Numbered from the stretch's first letter, positions 15,168 through 24,500 are shown. The stretch: DNA of 26,396 bases from an uncultured Eubacteriales bacterium (GCA_900321505.1 ONWK01000107.1:1-26396), one strand, 5' to 3'. The notes: a model not told the origin generated them from the letters alone. A program made the numbers and translations.

Positions 15168-17447
15168 ATGATAAGGGAAGGGTATATCGAGAAGATCATT
15201 TACAGAAGTGATGAAACGGGATACACCGTATTTTCCGTTGAAACCACGGAGGGTGAAGAGACCTTTGTGGGAACCGTCGGACCGATCTCCGAGGGTATCT
15301 ATCTGACGGCTGAGGGGGAGTATGTCCATCACCCCCAGTATGACCTGCAGTTCAGGGTGGACAGCTATGAGATAAGTATCCCGGCGGATATTGACGGGAT
15401 AGAGAGGTATCTTGCTTCCGGACTTATCAAGGGTATCGGTAAAGTACTTGCAAAACGTATTGTTAAGAAGTTCCGTGAGGATACTCTGCGCATTATCGCG
15501 GAGGAACCGGAGAGGCTTGCCGAGGTTAACGGTATTTCACTCAGGAAGGCAAGGACCATAGCTGAGAATTATCAGGAAAACAACGCATATCAGGAGGCGG
15601 TGATACGCCTTTCCAAATATGGGATCAGTCCGCAGCTTGCGCTTAAGATATATCAGGTTTACGGCAAGGATGTGGATGCAGTTATCAAGGAAAACCCATA
15701 CCGGCTTGCCGAGGATGTCCCCGGAGTCGGTTTCCGTCGGGCAGATGAGATCGCTGCGAAGACAGGTGTCTCTGTGGACAGTGTCTTCCGGCTGCAGTCT
15801 GCCCTGCTTTTTGTTCTGACACAGGCTGAGAGCCTGGGACATCTCTATCTTCCCGAAGAGGAGCTGACGGCAAATACTTACAGGCTCCTGCAGACAGAGG
15901 AAAACTGGGAGGATTTCCATGAGAAGGTTCATGACCAGCTGGTATATCTTTCCATGGAGCATAAGATATTTCTTAAGCAGGTAAGGTCTGATGATATCCC
16001 GGAGATGCCGGGGCATCTTGCAGTCTATTCCTACTGGAACTATCTGAATGAGGCGGAATGTGCAAGAAAACTGCTGGATCTGAGGCTGAATTTTGATACT
16101 CCGGAGGAGGAACTTGACGAAGCCATTGCCACGGTTGAAGAGAGTCTGTCCATAACGCTCGATCCCACACAGAAGCAGGCTGTAAGATCTGCCATATGCT
16201 CAGGTGTTGCAGTTATTACCGGAGGTCCGGGAACCGGAAAGACAACTATTATAAGCGCCATAATAGGTTATTTTGAGAATAATGCCATGAAGGTTGAACT
16301 GGCCGCGCCCACAGGCCGTGCGGCTAAGAGGATCACTGAATCCACCGGGGTTGCAGCGAGGACCATACACAGACTGCTGGAATTTACTGGGGAGCCGGAT
16401 CCCGAGAGCAGGAGAAAAAGCTTCTTTGCGAGGAATGAGGAGAATCCGCTGGAATGTGATGCGGTCATAATAGATGAGGCATCCATGGTGGATGCGCATC
16501 TGCTTCACTCTCTGCTTATGGCGCTGAGCTACGGTACCCGTCTCATCCTTGTTGGTGATATAGATCAGCTGCCTTCGGTAGGGGCCGGAAATGTACTGCA
16601 TGATATAATCGGGAGCAGATGCTTTCCGGTGACCACCCTTTCCACGATATTCCGTCAGTCCGAGGAAAGCCAGATCGTGGTAAACGCCCATAAGATAAAG
16701 AACGGTGAACACCTCGAGCTTCATAATAAGGGCAACGATTTCTTTTATATCCCCAGAAACGGTTCTGAAGCTGTGATATCCGAGATATGTGAGCTGCTCA
16801 CGAAGAACCTGCCGGGTTTTCTGGGGGTTCCCACTGAGGATATACAGGTACTCACGGCCATGAGAAAATATGAACTGGGCGTTGAATCCCTGAACCGCCG
16901 CCTTCAGCAGACGCTTAATCCGCCGAACCGTTCCAAACAGGAGCGGATCCACGGAGATGTGATCTTCCGTGAGGGCGATAAGGTGATGCAGATAAAGAAC
17001 AATTACAAGCTTGAATGGCAGATCCCGCCGTCGAAGGAGAATAACTTCATCAGAGAAGAAGGGATAGGCGTATTCAACGGTGATATGGGGCATATCATTT
17101 CTATCAATTCCTTTGATGAGGTGATGGAGATACGCTTTGATGACGGAAGAGAGGCTGACTATCCCTTCTCCATGCTGGATGAGCTGGAGCACGCATTTGC
17201 AGTAACTATCCACAAATCACAGGGAAGCGAGTATCCGGCGGTGATAATACCGCTTTATCAGGGAACGGACAGGCTGCTTACCAGAAATCTTTTTTATACT
17301 GCGGTAACCAGGGCAAAGAATATGGTAGTATTGGTAGGCGACCTGAGAATGGTCAGCCGTATGATAGATAATGTAAGCGAACAGAACCGTTATACGGGGC
17401 TTGCAAACAGGCTGGAGGAGCTTTATGATATGGAACAGGAGCCTTGA
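15168..17447 (+). CDS. recD2: RecD2-type ATP-dependent DNA helicase
   Basis: The 759-residue enzyme belongs to the RecD/TraA superfamily 1B helicases, 5'-3' helicases that in RecBCD-independent bacteria are linked to replication stress and repair. The N-terminal part (about 80-220) has helix-hairpin-helix units (LIKGIGKVLAKRIV, PGVGFRRADEIA). Walker A is GGPGTGKTT at 352-360 and Walker B is IIDEAS with D436/E437. Later motifs include GDIDQLPSVGAGNVL, TIFRQ, and near the end AFAVTIHKSQGSEYPAVI and LFYTAVTRAK. The long N-terminal extension fits RecD2. The start is 24 bases after mreB and has no strong ribosome binding site; its end overlaps comF. Confidence 0.94.
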   Translation: MIREGYIEKIIYRSDETGYTVFSVETTEGEETFVGTVGPISEGIYLTAEGEYVHHPQYDLQFRVDSYEISIPADIDGIERYLASGLIKGIGKVLAKRIVKKFREDTLRIIAEEPERLAEVNGISLRKARTIAENYQENNAYQEAVIRLSKYGISPQLALKIYQVYGKDVDAVIKENPYRLAEDVPGVGFRRADEIAAKTGVSVDSVFRLQSALLFVLTQAESLGHLYLPEEELTANTYRLLQTEENWEDFHEKVHDQLVYLSMEHKIFLKQVRSDDIPEMPGHLAVYSYWNYLNEAECARKLLDLRLNFDTPEEELDEAIATVEESLSITLDPTQKQAVRSAICSGVAVITGGPGTGKTTIISAIIGYFENNAMKVELAAPTGRAAKRITESTGVAARTIHRLLEFTGEPDPESRRKSFFARNEENPLECDAVIIDEASMVDAHLLHSLLMALSYGTRLILVGDIDQLPSVGAGNVLHDIIGSRCFPVTTLSTIFRQSEESQIVVNAHKIKNGEHLELHNKGNDFFYIPRNGSEAVISEICELLTKNLPGFLGVPTEDIQVLTAMRKYELGVESLNRRLQQTLNPPNRSKQERIHGDVIFREGDKVMQIKNNYKLEWQIPPSKENNFIREEGIGVFNGDMGHIISINSFDEVMEIRFDDGREADYPFSMLDELEHAFAVTIHKSQGSEYPAVIIPLYQGTDRLLTRNLFYTAVTRAKNMVVLVGDLRMVSRMIDNVSEQNRYTGLANRLEELYDMEQEP

Positions 17448-18120
17448 TCTTTTGTTTCCGCCAAGGTGCTCGGTCTGTGACAGGGTTATTTCCGTAGATG
17501 ATAAAGGTATATGCGGAAAATGCCGGAACAGCCTTCCGTGGGTTGAGGAGCCAAGGTGCTTCAGATGCGGAAAGACTGTTGAAGATCCGGAAACCGAGTA
17601 CTGCGGAGACTGTATGAAGAGAAAGCACTGCTTTATTAAGGGTTTTCCGCTGCTGCGGTATGTACCGCCGGTATCCGATGCCATGGCAGCCATGAAATAT
17701 CATGGCAGAGCGGAATATGCGGCCTTTTACGGAAGACTTCTGGCGGAGACCTTCGGGAGAGAATGGAGGGAGCTGGGGATCGGAGCGCTTGTACCGGTAC
17801 CGGTACATAAGGAAAAGCTGAAGAAGAGGGGGTATAATCAGGCGGAGCTGCTGGCTGAAGCGATGGCGGAAATACTGCAGCTGCCGGTTGATAATACTGC
17901 TCTTATCCGGGGAGAGGAGACCCGTGCGCAGAAGAAGCTTTCCAGGGAAGAAAGATTCCTCAACCTGCGCAGTGCATTTCAGCCTGATAAGGAAACTCAG
18001 GCGGATACGGTATTGCTGGTGGATGATATCTATACCACCGGCGCGACGGCGGATGCCTGTGCGGAGGCGCTGCACAGAGCAGGGGCTGATAAGGTATATA
18101 TCACAACGGTATGCTGTTAG
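17425..18120 (+). CDS. comF: ComF-family phosphoribosyltransferase-like protein
   Basis: The 231-residue protein has an N-terminal zinc ribbon with four CxxC pairs (Cys 15/18, 30/33, 45/48 and 60/63) and a C-terminal type I phosphoribosyltransferase fold with the PRPP loop VLLVDDIYTTGAT. ComF-like proteins take part in DNA uptake for competence in some Firmicutes, but many carriers are not known to be competent. The ATG at 17425 is preceded by GGAGGAG and overlaps recD2 by 23 bases, indicating translational coupling. A TTG at 17401 would add eight residues and lacks that signal. Pairing with a helicase fits a DNA-processing role. Confidence 0.9.
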   Translation: MIWNRSLDLLFPPRCSVCDRVISVDDKGICGKCRNSLPWVEEPRCFRCGKTVEDPETEYCGDCMKRKHCFIKGFPLLRYVPPVSDAMAAMKYHGRAEYAAFYGRLLAETFGREWRELGIGALVPVPVHKEKLKKRGYNQAELLAEAMAEILQLPVDNTALIRGEETRAQKKLSREERFLNLRSAFQPDKETQADTVLLVDDIYTTGATADACAEALHRAGADKVYITTVCC

Positions 18121-18197
18121 GTGTGCCGGCGTGCAGGAGCTTTTTTAAATCTTAAGAAGGAGAACTGCAGTCTTTAAAGGGCTGCACAGATTGGAAA

Positions 18198-19247
18198 ATG
18201 AAAAAGAGAGTATGTGTGATCTTCGGCGGACGTTCCTCGGAACATGCGGTTTCAATTGTATCTGCAGCAACTGTTGCGAGGGCCATCCCTGCGGACAAAT
18301 ACGACAAGGTACTGATAGGTATAACAAAAAAGGGTGAGTGGCTGCTGGCTCCGACCATCACATCCATGGAGGACGGAAGCTGGACTAAGAGTACCGTTCA
18401 CGCAGTTATATCACCGGAGACGGATAATACGCTTATCATTATGGAGGGAGATCATTTTGAGAAGCTTCATATAGATGTCGCCTTTCCCGTGCTTCACGGA
18501 TTGTGGGGCGAGGACGGTACCATTCAGGGACTGTTCGAACTCGGTAATCTGCCTTATGTGGGCTGTGGATATCTCTCAGGCGCGGTTACCATGGACAAAT
18601 TCTTCACTAAGGTCATAGTGAAGAACATAGGCATCGACCAGGCGGAATATGTGCCGGTAAGAAGCTATGAGCTTGAAAAAATGGATGAGGTGGTGGCAAG
18701 GGTGGAAAAGGCCTTTCCCTATCCGGTTTTTGTGAAACCTTCAAATGCGGGCTCATCTATGGGTATCAGCAAGGCGCATGACCGTGCGGAGCTGATAGAG
18801 GGACTTAAGATCGCGGCAGGACATGATAAGAAGATACTTGTAGAAGAGGCCATCGTAGGCCGGGAGCTGGAGTGCGCTGTTTTCGGACATGATGAGAAAT
18901 GCTTTGCATCCGGCATGGGAGAGATACTTTCCGCAGGTGAGTTCTATGACTTTGATGCAAAATACCATAACGAGGAGTCAAAGACCATAATTGATCCCGA
19001 GCTTCCGGAGGGTAAGCTTGAAGAATTCCGGGAGAAGGCAATAGCCATATACAAAGCCTGCGACAGCTTCGGCTTTGCAAGAGTGGATTTCTTCCTGGAG
19101 GAAGGAACCAACAGGGTCGTATTTAATGAGATAAATGCCATCCCAGGTCATACGCCCATCAGTATGTATCCGATGCTTATGGATCATGCAGGGCATCCGA
19201 TGAAGGAATATGTGGAAGAGCTGATAAAGATGGCGGAGGAGCGTTAG
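18198..19247 (+). CDS. ddl: D-alanine-D-alanine ligase
   Basis: This 349-residue ATP-grasp enzyme joins two D-alanines for the peptidoglycan stem peptide in the cytosol. The N-terminus KKRVCVIFGGRSSEH, the VFVKPSNAGSSMGISK nucleotide-binding segment, RVDFF and the metal/product site FNEINAIPGHTPISMYP are all present. Length is within the family. The ATG gives the typical N-terminus, but its ribosome binding site (GGAAA) is weak; a strong AAGGAG at 18157-18162 lies 35 bases upstream, beyond a small stem (18167-18185). An in-frame CTG at 18165 is too close to that site to be convincing. A van-type ligase is possible in principle, but nothing of a van cluster is near. Confidence 0.95.
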   Translation: MKKRVCVIFGGRSSEHAVSIVSAATVARAIPADKYDKVLIGITKKGEWLLAPTITSMEDGSWTKSTVHAVISPETDNTLIIMEGDHFEKLHIDVAFPVLHGLWGEDGTIQGLFELGNLPYVGCGYLSGAVTMDKFFTKVIVKNIGIDQAEYVPVRSYELEKMDEVVARVEKAFPYPVFVKPSNAGSSMGISKAHDRAELIEGLKIAAGHDKKILVEEAIVGRELECAVFGHDEKCFASGMGEILSAGEFYDFDAKYHNEESKTIIDPELPEGKLEEFREKAIAIYKACDSFGFARVDFFLEEGTNRVVFNEINAIPGHTPISMYPMLMDHAGHPMKEYVEELIKMAEER

Positions 19248-19267
19248 ATATTCCGCGCTTCATGCAT

Positions 19268-19316
19268 AAAAAAGAAAACCGCAGAGTGCCTGTGCACAAT
19301 GCGGTTTTCTTTTTTT
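19268..19316. terminator. Bidirectional terminator between ddl and the CPBP gene
   Basis: A 16-bp perfect stem (19268-19283 with 19300-19315) has A-rich and T-rich outer ends, so it works for both converging genes. The inner loop holds a GTGC/GCAC mini-stem (19286-19289 with 19294-19297). Confidence 0.9.
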
Positions 19317-19385
19317 GCGCGATACGGCCGGCAAATATGCCTACAGGCACGCTTGCATGAATGTCCATTTGTCGCAATCGTGATC

Positions 19386-20324
19386 TCAGATTTTATCATC
19401 ATCGATCCGGCTCACAGGTGCTCTTCGCTTCTTTTTCTTCAGAAGTATTATAAAGCCCGGTATGATCAGCATAAGCGACAGACCGATCATAAGCGCTGCC
19501 TTCGGCACTGTTTCGATCCATGCCGCGGGAATGAGATATGCTGACAGATTGATAATGATATGCAGTATGATCCCCGGAACAACACTGCCGGACTGCCTTC
19601 TCAGCATTCCGAAAAGGATGCCGATGGCGGTGGCATACATAAACTGTATCAGGTTGCCGTGATATATTCCGAAAAGCACGGCCTGAATGAGGATGGCCCA
19701 TTTTTCCGGAACAGCCCGTGAGGCATACAGATAAGTCAGCCCTCTGAACATGATCTCCTCGGCTACAGGAGCTAAGAAGCTTACGGAGATAAAGGTTTTG
19801 ATATCAACGCCGTTTCCGGCCAGGGACTGTATCAGCTCTTTATAGGCTTCAAATACAGACGGAAAGCCTATGGAGAAAACCGAAAGGATGCCGGATACGC
19901 ACAGCTGAAGCGAGTAGCCGAGGATGATCAGCAGCGGCAGCCGTTTTGCCCAGTATTTCACCGGCTCCCATTTGACAGGGGCTTTTACGGTGGCTGAGGT
20001 CTTTTTCTTTTTCTCCTTTTTTTCTTCTTCAGTGAGGGGCCTGCTGTGGCGTGACTGTATTGCTTCCTTTTCCAGTTTTTGAAGAAGATACCAGTACCAG
20101 ATCCCGAAGAAGACCAGATAAAGCAGATACTGTATCAGATATATCCACCCTTCATCCGAGGCTGACAGCTCCACCGCAGGCGTACCGATCTTCTGATCAA
20201 ACATGCTCACGAAGATCCCTGCAAAATATGCTATCATTGAAAGTAAAAAGGATAAAAGAAGAGGGACTGCTGCAAGTAACAGCGACAGTCCCCTTCCTGA
20301 TTTTTGTTCTTCGTTAGTCGACAA
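19386..20324 (-). CDS. CPBP-family intramembrane metalloprotease
   Basis: The 312-residue membrane protein has about seven hydrophobic segments and the three CPBP/CAAX (Abi) motifs: EEIMFRG (E189, E190, R194), FGIYHGN (H222) and HIIIN (H255, N259). Members cut or bind membrane peptides and include bacteriocin-immunity proteins and sigma-pathway proteases. The start is taken as TTG at 20324, behind GAAAGGG and overlapping the upstream gene by 11 bases. An ATG at 20414 would add 30 Arg/Lys-rich residues that are only the other frame of the upstream gene. A Lys/Glu-rich loop at about residues 98-110 splits the membrane region. It is the last gene of the plsC group; its target is unknown. Confidence 0.85.
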   Translation of the reverse strand: MSTNEEQKSGRGLSLLLAAVPLLLSFLLSMIAYFAGIFVSMFDQKIGTPAVELSASDEGWIYLIQYLLYLVFFGIWYWYLLQKLEKEAIQSRHSRPLTEEEKKEKKKKTSATVKAPVKWEPVKYWAKRLPLLIILGYSLQLCVSGILSVFSIGFPSVFEAYKELIQSLAGNGVDIKTFISVSFLAPVAEEIMFRGLTYLYASRAVPEKWAILIQAVLFGIYHGNLIQFMYATAIGILFGMLRRQSGSVVPGIILHIIINLSAYLIPAAWIETVPKAALMIGLSLMLIIPGFIILLKKKKRRAPVSRIDDDKI

Positions 20325-20904
20325 TTTTCTTTGCCCTTTCCCGATCCCGCTTCTCCTTGGCCTTCTGTTCTTTTTCTTCAGCCTTGGTCTTGCGGTTCTC
20401 CATTTCAACAGCAAGCTGTTTCTGGTAATTTGCCTGACGCTGGATCATCTTCTCGCGCATGGTCTTCTTCCGCTTCTTACCCTTCTCATCCAGCTCTTCC
20501 TGCTGCTGCATCTTTCTGGTCTTGGAATGCAGCGTGCGGACTCCGACAAGATAGATACCGCTTACCATGGCCTTTACTTCACCGTGCTTCGGGACATCCT
20601 CATAGATGGCCTCATCGCAGATCAGAGTTGTAACCTGAGGACCCACCTTGGCTTTTACAACGGGAACCTTGGCTCTCTGATAACGCTTCGGCAGCTGATC
20701 CATTACTGATTTCGGCAGCTTGGCTTCCTTTAGCGGCAGGATCTTCTTATCGATGATGAACATGGAGGTGGGCTGTGCGGCCGCATTTACCTGTTCCTTC
20801 TGATCCATCTGTTTCTTCTGCATCTTGTTGCCGAGTATATACAGGACAACCATTACGATGATCAGTACCGCAAGAACGATACCGATTATCCACCAAAAGT
20901 TCAT
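20314..20904 (-). CDS. Membrane-anchored conserved hypothetical protein
   Basis: I recognise this 196-residue type as a conserved hypothetical of Lachnospiraceae but know no function. An N-terminal helix (about residues 4-25, WWIIGIVLAVLIIVMVVLYILG) anchors it. A compact middle part (about 47-125) contains TSMFIIDKKI, KVPVVKAKVGPQVTTLICDE and VKAMVSGIYLVGV. The C-terminal 65 residues are a highly charged Lys/Arg/Glu coiled coil. Its start overlaps the plsC stop codon by 4 bases (ATGA), so it is translationally coupled to plsC, and its end overlaps the CPBP gene. A membrane-associated structural role is the most one can infer. Confidence 0.8.
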   Translation of the reverse strand: MNFWWIIGIVLAVLIIVMVVLYILGNKMQKKQMDQKEQVNAAAQPTSMFIIDKKILPLKEAKLPKSVMDQLPKRYQRAKVPVVKAKVGPQVTTLICDEAIYEDVPKHGEVKAMVSGIYLVGVRTLHSKTRKMQQQEELDEKGKKRKKTMREKMIQRQANYQKQLAVEMENRKTKAEEKEQKAKEKRDRERAKKIVD

Positions 20905-21674
20905 GGGGTTTTCCTCACTTTCTTTTTTGCGTACTGCTCTGCAAGCAGGTCTTTTTTGTGAACATCCAGCATTGCCTGGATCCTGTCGGGAATGCTGTCG
21001 TAGAATGCTTTTCTTTCATCCTTTGACATCCGGCCGGGATAAACGGGTTTGTCAAATTCTATTATGACATGCCGGCTTCTTATGAAATGGAAACGGTTTT
21101 CTTCAAATATCTTTCCGAAATTGGTTGCTGCCATCAAAACCATGGGTGAATCCGATTTTTCCGCCATACGGTAGCCGCCGGCCTTAAAGGGGAGCAGCTT
21201 TTCTCCGTGATTTCTGGTACCCTCCGGGTAAAGCCCCAGAGACAGCCCCTTGCCCATACGTTCCGTACCTTCGTTGATGGTCTTAAGGCTTTCGCGGACG
21301 TTATCCCGGTCAAGGAAAATGCTTCCCATATCCTCCATGTAGAGAGGAAGCAGAGGATATGACTTGAATTCTTTTTTGGCTACGAAGCCGATAGGTGTTT
21401 TGGACAGCGTCTGCATGATGATTATGTCAAAGTAGCTTTGATGATTGCCGACAAAAAGAGTAGCTGTATCCGGGATATTCTCCGCACCCCGTACCTCAAG
21501 CCTGGTTCCGGCCAGACGGATCAGTCCGCGGAAGAAAAAGCGGATGAGCTTTCTGGCTTTTTTCCAGGAGATCTCGGGATGGGTTTTTGCTATATGCTTC
21601 CAGCGCCAGTGTGCAGGAAGTGAAACTATCATGGCCAGTGTGGTCCATATTAAGGACACGATCAGCCGAATCAT
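20901..21674 (-). CDS. plsC: 1-acyl-sn-glycerol-3-phosphate acyltransferase
   Basis: The 257-residue membrane-associated enzyme adds the second acyl chain to lysophosphatidic acid to give phosphatidic acid. The catalytic block NHQSYFD (H78, D83) and the phosphate-binding PEGTRN (150-155) are the PlsC signatures. A hydrophobic N-terminal segment (residues 3-20) anchors it. GGAGGG precedes the ATG. It sits 42 bases after malQ on the same strand and is translationally coupled to the hypothetical gene behind it. Whether it shares the malQ transcript or has its own promoter cannot be decided, because I find no good -35/-10 pair in the gap. Confidence 0.95.
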   Translation of the reverse strand: MIRLIVSLIWTTLAMIVSLPAHWRWKHIAKTHPEISWKKARKLIRFFFRGLIRLAGTRLEVRGAENIPDTATLFVGNHQSYFDIIIMQTLSKTPIGFVAKKEFKSYPLLPLYMEDMGSIFLDRDNVRESLKTINEGTERMGKGLSLGLYPEGTRNHGEKLLPFKAGGYRMAEKSDSPMVLMAATNFGKIFEENRFHFIRSRHVIIEFDKPVYPGRMSKDERKAFYDSIPDRIQAMLDVHKKDLLAEQYAKKKVRKTP

Positions 21675-21716
21675 AAAATCCCTCCTTTCGGCATTTTTAT
21701 CAGCTTTGACAAAAAC

Positions 21717-23249
21717 TTACCGGCCGAACATTTTTGCGGTTTCGAACAGACGGCTTGCGAGGTGAGGCGTTAAGTCAGTCTGCTTATACCGCCATGACCA
21801 GTTGCCGCTGGCGACACCGGGTGTGTTGAAGCGTGCCCAGGAATCCAGTTCAAGTACATCCTGCATGGGGACTATGGCCATATTGGCCACCGAACCGAAG
21901 CATGCCCGGATCATAACCCAGCAGATATCGCTGGCATCGGTACTGTAGTAACGGCGGAGCTTGTCGCGTGATGCTTCATAGGCGTTCTTATACCAGCCCA
22001 GAGTAGTATCATTATCGTGTGTACCCGTATAACAGATACAGTTACGGATATGATTGTGGGGCAGGAAAAGATTCTCGTTCGGATTCTCAAAAGCAAACTG
22101 CAGGATCTTCATGCCGGGGAAGCCGAACTTGTCACGAAGTTCGATGACAGAGTGATCGATCTCACCGAGATCTTCGGCAATGATGGGCATATGATAACCG
22201 AGAGTTGCTTCAAGCATGGTAAAGAAGTTATCGCCGGGAGCGCTCATCCATTTACCCTTGATCGCAGTCTCTTCACCGAAGGGAACTGCCCAGTATTTAT
22301 CAAAGCCGCGGAAATGGTCGATCCGCAGATAATCTGTCAGGGTCAGCTGATGTCTGATCCTGTTGAACCACCATTCGTAACGTGTTTTCGTATGCTCGGG
22401 CCAGTTATAAAGAGGATTGCCCCAAAGCTGGCCGGTGGCTGAGAAATAATCCGGAGGAACACCGGCAACTACTGTCGGGAATCCCTTTGTATCCAGACAG
22501 AAAAGCTTCTTGTGTACCCAGACATCAACCGAGTCCCATGCTACAAAGATCGGAATATCACCGATTATGGAGATATCATGATCATTGGCATATTTCTTCA
22601 GTTTCATCCATTCCTTATAGAAAATGAACTGAATGAAATTATAATACCCGATCTCCTTCTCAAGCTTTGTCTCCCATTCCCTGCGCTGGGCTTTGGTAGG
22701 ATTTTTGAGATCATCCTCCCAGAGGTACCAGGGGGCTCCTTCATGATAGTCCTTTCCGGCCATGAAAAGGGAATAGTCGGCAAGCCATTCATTCTCCCTG
22801 CAGAAGGTCTCATACTCAGTCATCATTTCACTGTTCTGGGAAAAATTATCCTTTACGTCAGGATCCAGAAATCTGTCATAAGCCTGGCGCAGAAGTCTCG
22901 TCTTGAACGCGATGGCATCGCCGTAGTCGATATTTTCCGGATTCCATACAGGCATATCCTGAAAATCGGAATCATACAGAAGTCCTAATTCCTTCAGGTG
23001 ATCAGGGCTTATTATGTAGGGCTGTCCCGCAAAAGAGGAGAAGGGCTGATAGGGTGAATCGCCGAAGCCCGTGTGCCCGAGGGGAAGCACCTGCCATACC
23101 GTCATACCTGAACTTTTCAGAAAATCAATAAAATCATACGCACCCCTGCCGAGGTCGCCGATACCATAGGGACCCGGAAAGGATGTGGGATGGGCCAGAA
23201 TGCCGGCATAGCGCTTTGGCCCTTTTTCTGCTTCATTTGTAATATCCAT
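21717..23249 (-). CDS. malQ: 4-alpha-glucanotransferase (GH77, amylomaltase)
   Basis: The 510-residue cytosolic enzyme moves alpha-1,4-glucan chains between maltodextrins. All three GH77 catalytic residues are in place: D311 in RIDHFRG, E359 in IIAEDLG and D412 in GTHDNDT, each 17-19 residues later than the T. aquaticus amylomaltase numbering. The start LAHPTSFPGPYGIGDLG is typical. GGAGGTG precedes the ATG, with a promoter at 23277-23305. In these bacteria MalQ serves glycogen turnover or maltodextrin use; no other glycogen gene is in the window. Confidence 0.97.
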   Translation of the reverse strand: MDITNEAEKGPKRYAGILAHPTSFPGPYGIGDLGRGAYDFIDFLKSSGMTVWQVLPLGHTGFGDSPYQPFSSFAGQPYIISPDHLKELGLLYDSDFQDMPVWNPENIDYGDAIAFKTRLLRQAYDRFLDPDVKDNFSQNSEMMTEYETFCRENEWLADYSLFMAGKDYHEGAPWYLWEDDLKNPTKAQRREWETKLEKEIGYYNFIQFIFYKEWMKLKKYANDHDISIIGDIPIFVAWDSVDVWVHKKLFCLDTKGFPTVVAGVPPDYFSATGQLWGNPLYNWPEHTKTRYEWWFNRIRHQLTLTDYLRIDHFRGFDKYWAVPFGEETAIKGKWMSAPGDNFFTMLEATLGYHMPIIAEDLGEIDHSVIELRDKFGFPGMKILQFAFENPNENLFLPHNHIRNCICYTGTHDNDTTLGWYKNAYEASRDKLRRYYSTDASDICWVMIRACFGSVANMAIVPMQDVLELDSWARFNTPGVASGNWSWRYKQTDLTPHLASRLFETAKMFGR

Positions 23250-23276
23250 TATACACCTCCAAAATCATACTGTGTG

Positions 23277-23305
23277 ATTATACCGAAATGAACGGCAAAA
23301 GACAA
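23277..23305 (-). promoter_or_regulatory. malQ promoter
   Basis: On the minus strand TTGTCT (plus-strand 23300-23305), 17 bases and TATAAT (23277-23282) precede malQ, with a start near 23270 and a leader of about 20 nt. The -35 box overlaps a small AGACA/TGTCT stem behind the aminotransferase gene. Confidence 0.75.
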
Positions 23306-23312
23306 GAGATGT

Positions 23313-24500
23313 CTAAACGAATCTTTCGTAAAGCTTACGGAAGAGAGGGATAGACTTCTCGATCTGTTCTGTAGGCACACAGTAGGAGATGCGGAAATGG
23401 CCCGGACATTCAAAGGAATCGCCGGGAACTATGATAAGGCCGAGCTCTTTTGCGCCTGTCCAGCAGAATTCATTGGCATCCGCGATCGGTGATCTCGGGA
23501 ACATGTAGAATGTTCCGCCGGGACGTACGATGGAATAACCGATCTCTGTAAGGGCATCGTAAAGGATAACGGCATTCTTTTCATAAATGCTGAGATCGCT
23601 GGTGTTGTCCAGTTCTCCCTCGATAGCGCGCTGCATCAGGGATGAAGGGCAGTTGTGTCCGGTAAAACGTGAGATCTGTCCGCACATGGGGACGATAAGC
23701 TCTGCATCCTTTGCTGCCGGATTCACTGCCAGATAACCTATACGCTCTCCGGGAAGGGAGAGAGATTTGCTGAAGGAATAGCAGCAGATGGAATTATCGT
23801 ATAATTTTGAGATAAAGGGTGAATCGGTTCCCTCGAAAATGATCTCCCTGTAAGGCTCATCTGTGATCAGGAAGATCTCATGACCGTATTCCTTCTGGCG
23901 GTCCTCAAGAAGAGCGGCAAGGCGCTTTATAGTTTCTGTAGTATAAACGATTCCCGAAGGGTTGTTCGGGGAATTGATGAGTACTGCGGCAACATCGGGA
24001 GTCAGATATTCCTCAAGCTTTTCAAAGTTGATCTGAAAGGATGTGGGATCTGCCGGAACCACCTTCAGTTCAGCACCTGTTCCGGTTACATAGGGTATAT
24101 ACTCGGGAAAATAGGGCGCAAAGGTGATGACTGTATCTCCGGGTTTTGTGACTGCGCGGAGAGCGTGGGCCAGGGCACCGGCGGCTCCGGAAGTCGGAAA
24201 GATATGTCCGGGAGTGTACTGCATGCCGAATCTGCGGTTCAGCGAATCAGCTATGGCCTTCTTTGTGGAAGGGAGCCCGAGAGTGGGGCTGTAGCCGTGC
24301 AGGGTAACAGGATCCTCATTTGCAATAAGCTCCTGCATGGCACGGGTTACTGAATCGGGTGCGGGAACGGAGGGATTGCCGATGGAAAAATTATATACAC
24401 TGTCGGGTCCCATTTCCGCTGCACGCTTCCTGCTGTAGTCAAAAAACTGTCTGATGACCGATTCCTTTCCGGTCATTTCCTTGTAAAAACTGTTGATCAA
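23313..24500 (-). CDS. PLP-dependent class I/II aminotransferase (aspartate aminotransferase-like)
   Basis: The 395-residue fold-type I enzyme uses pyridoxal phosphate. The Schiff-base lysine is K245 in CYSFSKSLSLPGERIGY; NSPNNPSG (176-183) and DEPY follow the family pattern. The early segment NFSIGNPSVPAP is like the clostridial aspartate aminotransferase group. The start is TTG at 24500, placed 7 bases after GGAGG. The ATG at 24635 would add 45 residues upstream of that ribosome binding site and of the likely transcription start near 24578. Substrate is uncertain: aspartate is a reasonable guess, but this subgroup includes enzymes acting on other amino acids. A weak 5-bp stem with TTTT follows the stop codon. 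Confidence 0.88.
   Translation of the reverse strand: MINSFYKEMTGKESVIRQFFDYSRKRAAEMGPDSVYNFSIGNPSVPAPDSVTRAMQELIANEDPVTLHGYSPTLGLPSTKKAIADSLNRRFGMQYTPGHIFPTSGAAGALAHALRAVTKPGDTVITFAPYFPEYIPYVTGTGAELKVVPADPTSFQINFEKLEEYLTPDVAAVLINSPNNPSGIVYTTETIKRLAALLEDRQKEYGHEIFLITDEPYREIIFEGTDSPFISKLYDNSICCYSFSKSLSLPGERIGYLAVNPAAKDAELIVPMCGQISRFTGHNCPSSLMQRAIEGELDNTSDLSIYEKNAVILYDALTEIGYSIVRPGGTFYMFPRSPIADANEFCWTGAKELGLIIVPGDSFECPGHFRISYCVPTEQIEKSIPLFRKLYERFV

Noticed and set aside
16200..17213. 337-codon open frame on the minus strand inside recD2
   Set aside because: It is fully antisense to a well-supported helicase gene, has no family resemblance and reflects codon bias of the sense gene. The same holds for 6079-6840 and 17353-18075 on the minus strand.
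18141..18150. T run after comF as a terminator
   Set aside because: No stable GC-rich stem directly precedes it (only a GCCGGC palindrome and imperfect pairings).
18165..18197. In-frame CTG start of ddl after AAGGAG
   Set aside because: CTG is rarely used, it sits only two bases from the ribosome binding site, and the ATG gives the family-typical N-terminus.
20325..20414. Longer CPBP protein starting at ATG 20414
   Set aside because: The extra residues are Arg/Lys-rich and come from the other frame of the upstream gene. TTG at 20324 has a ribosome binding site and gives the usual small overlap.
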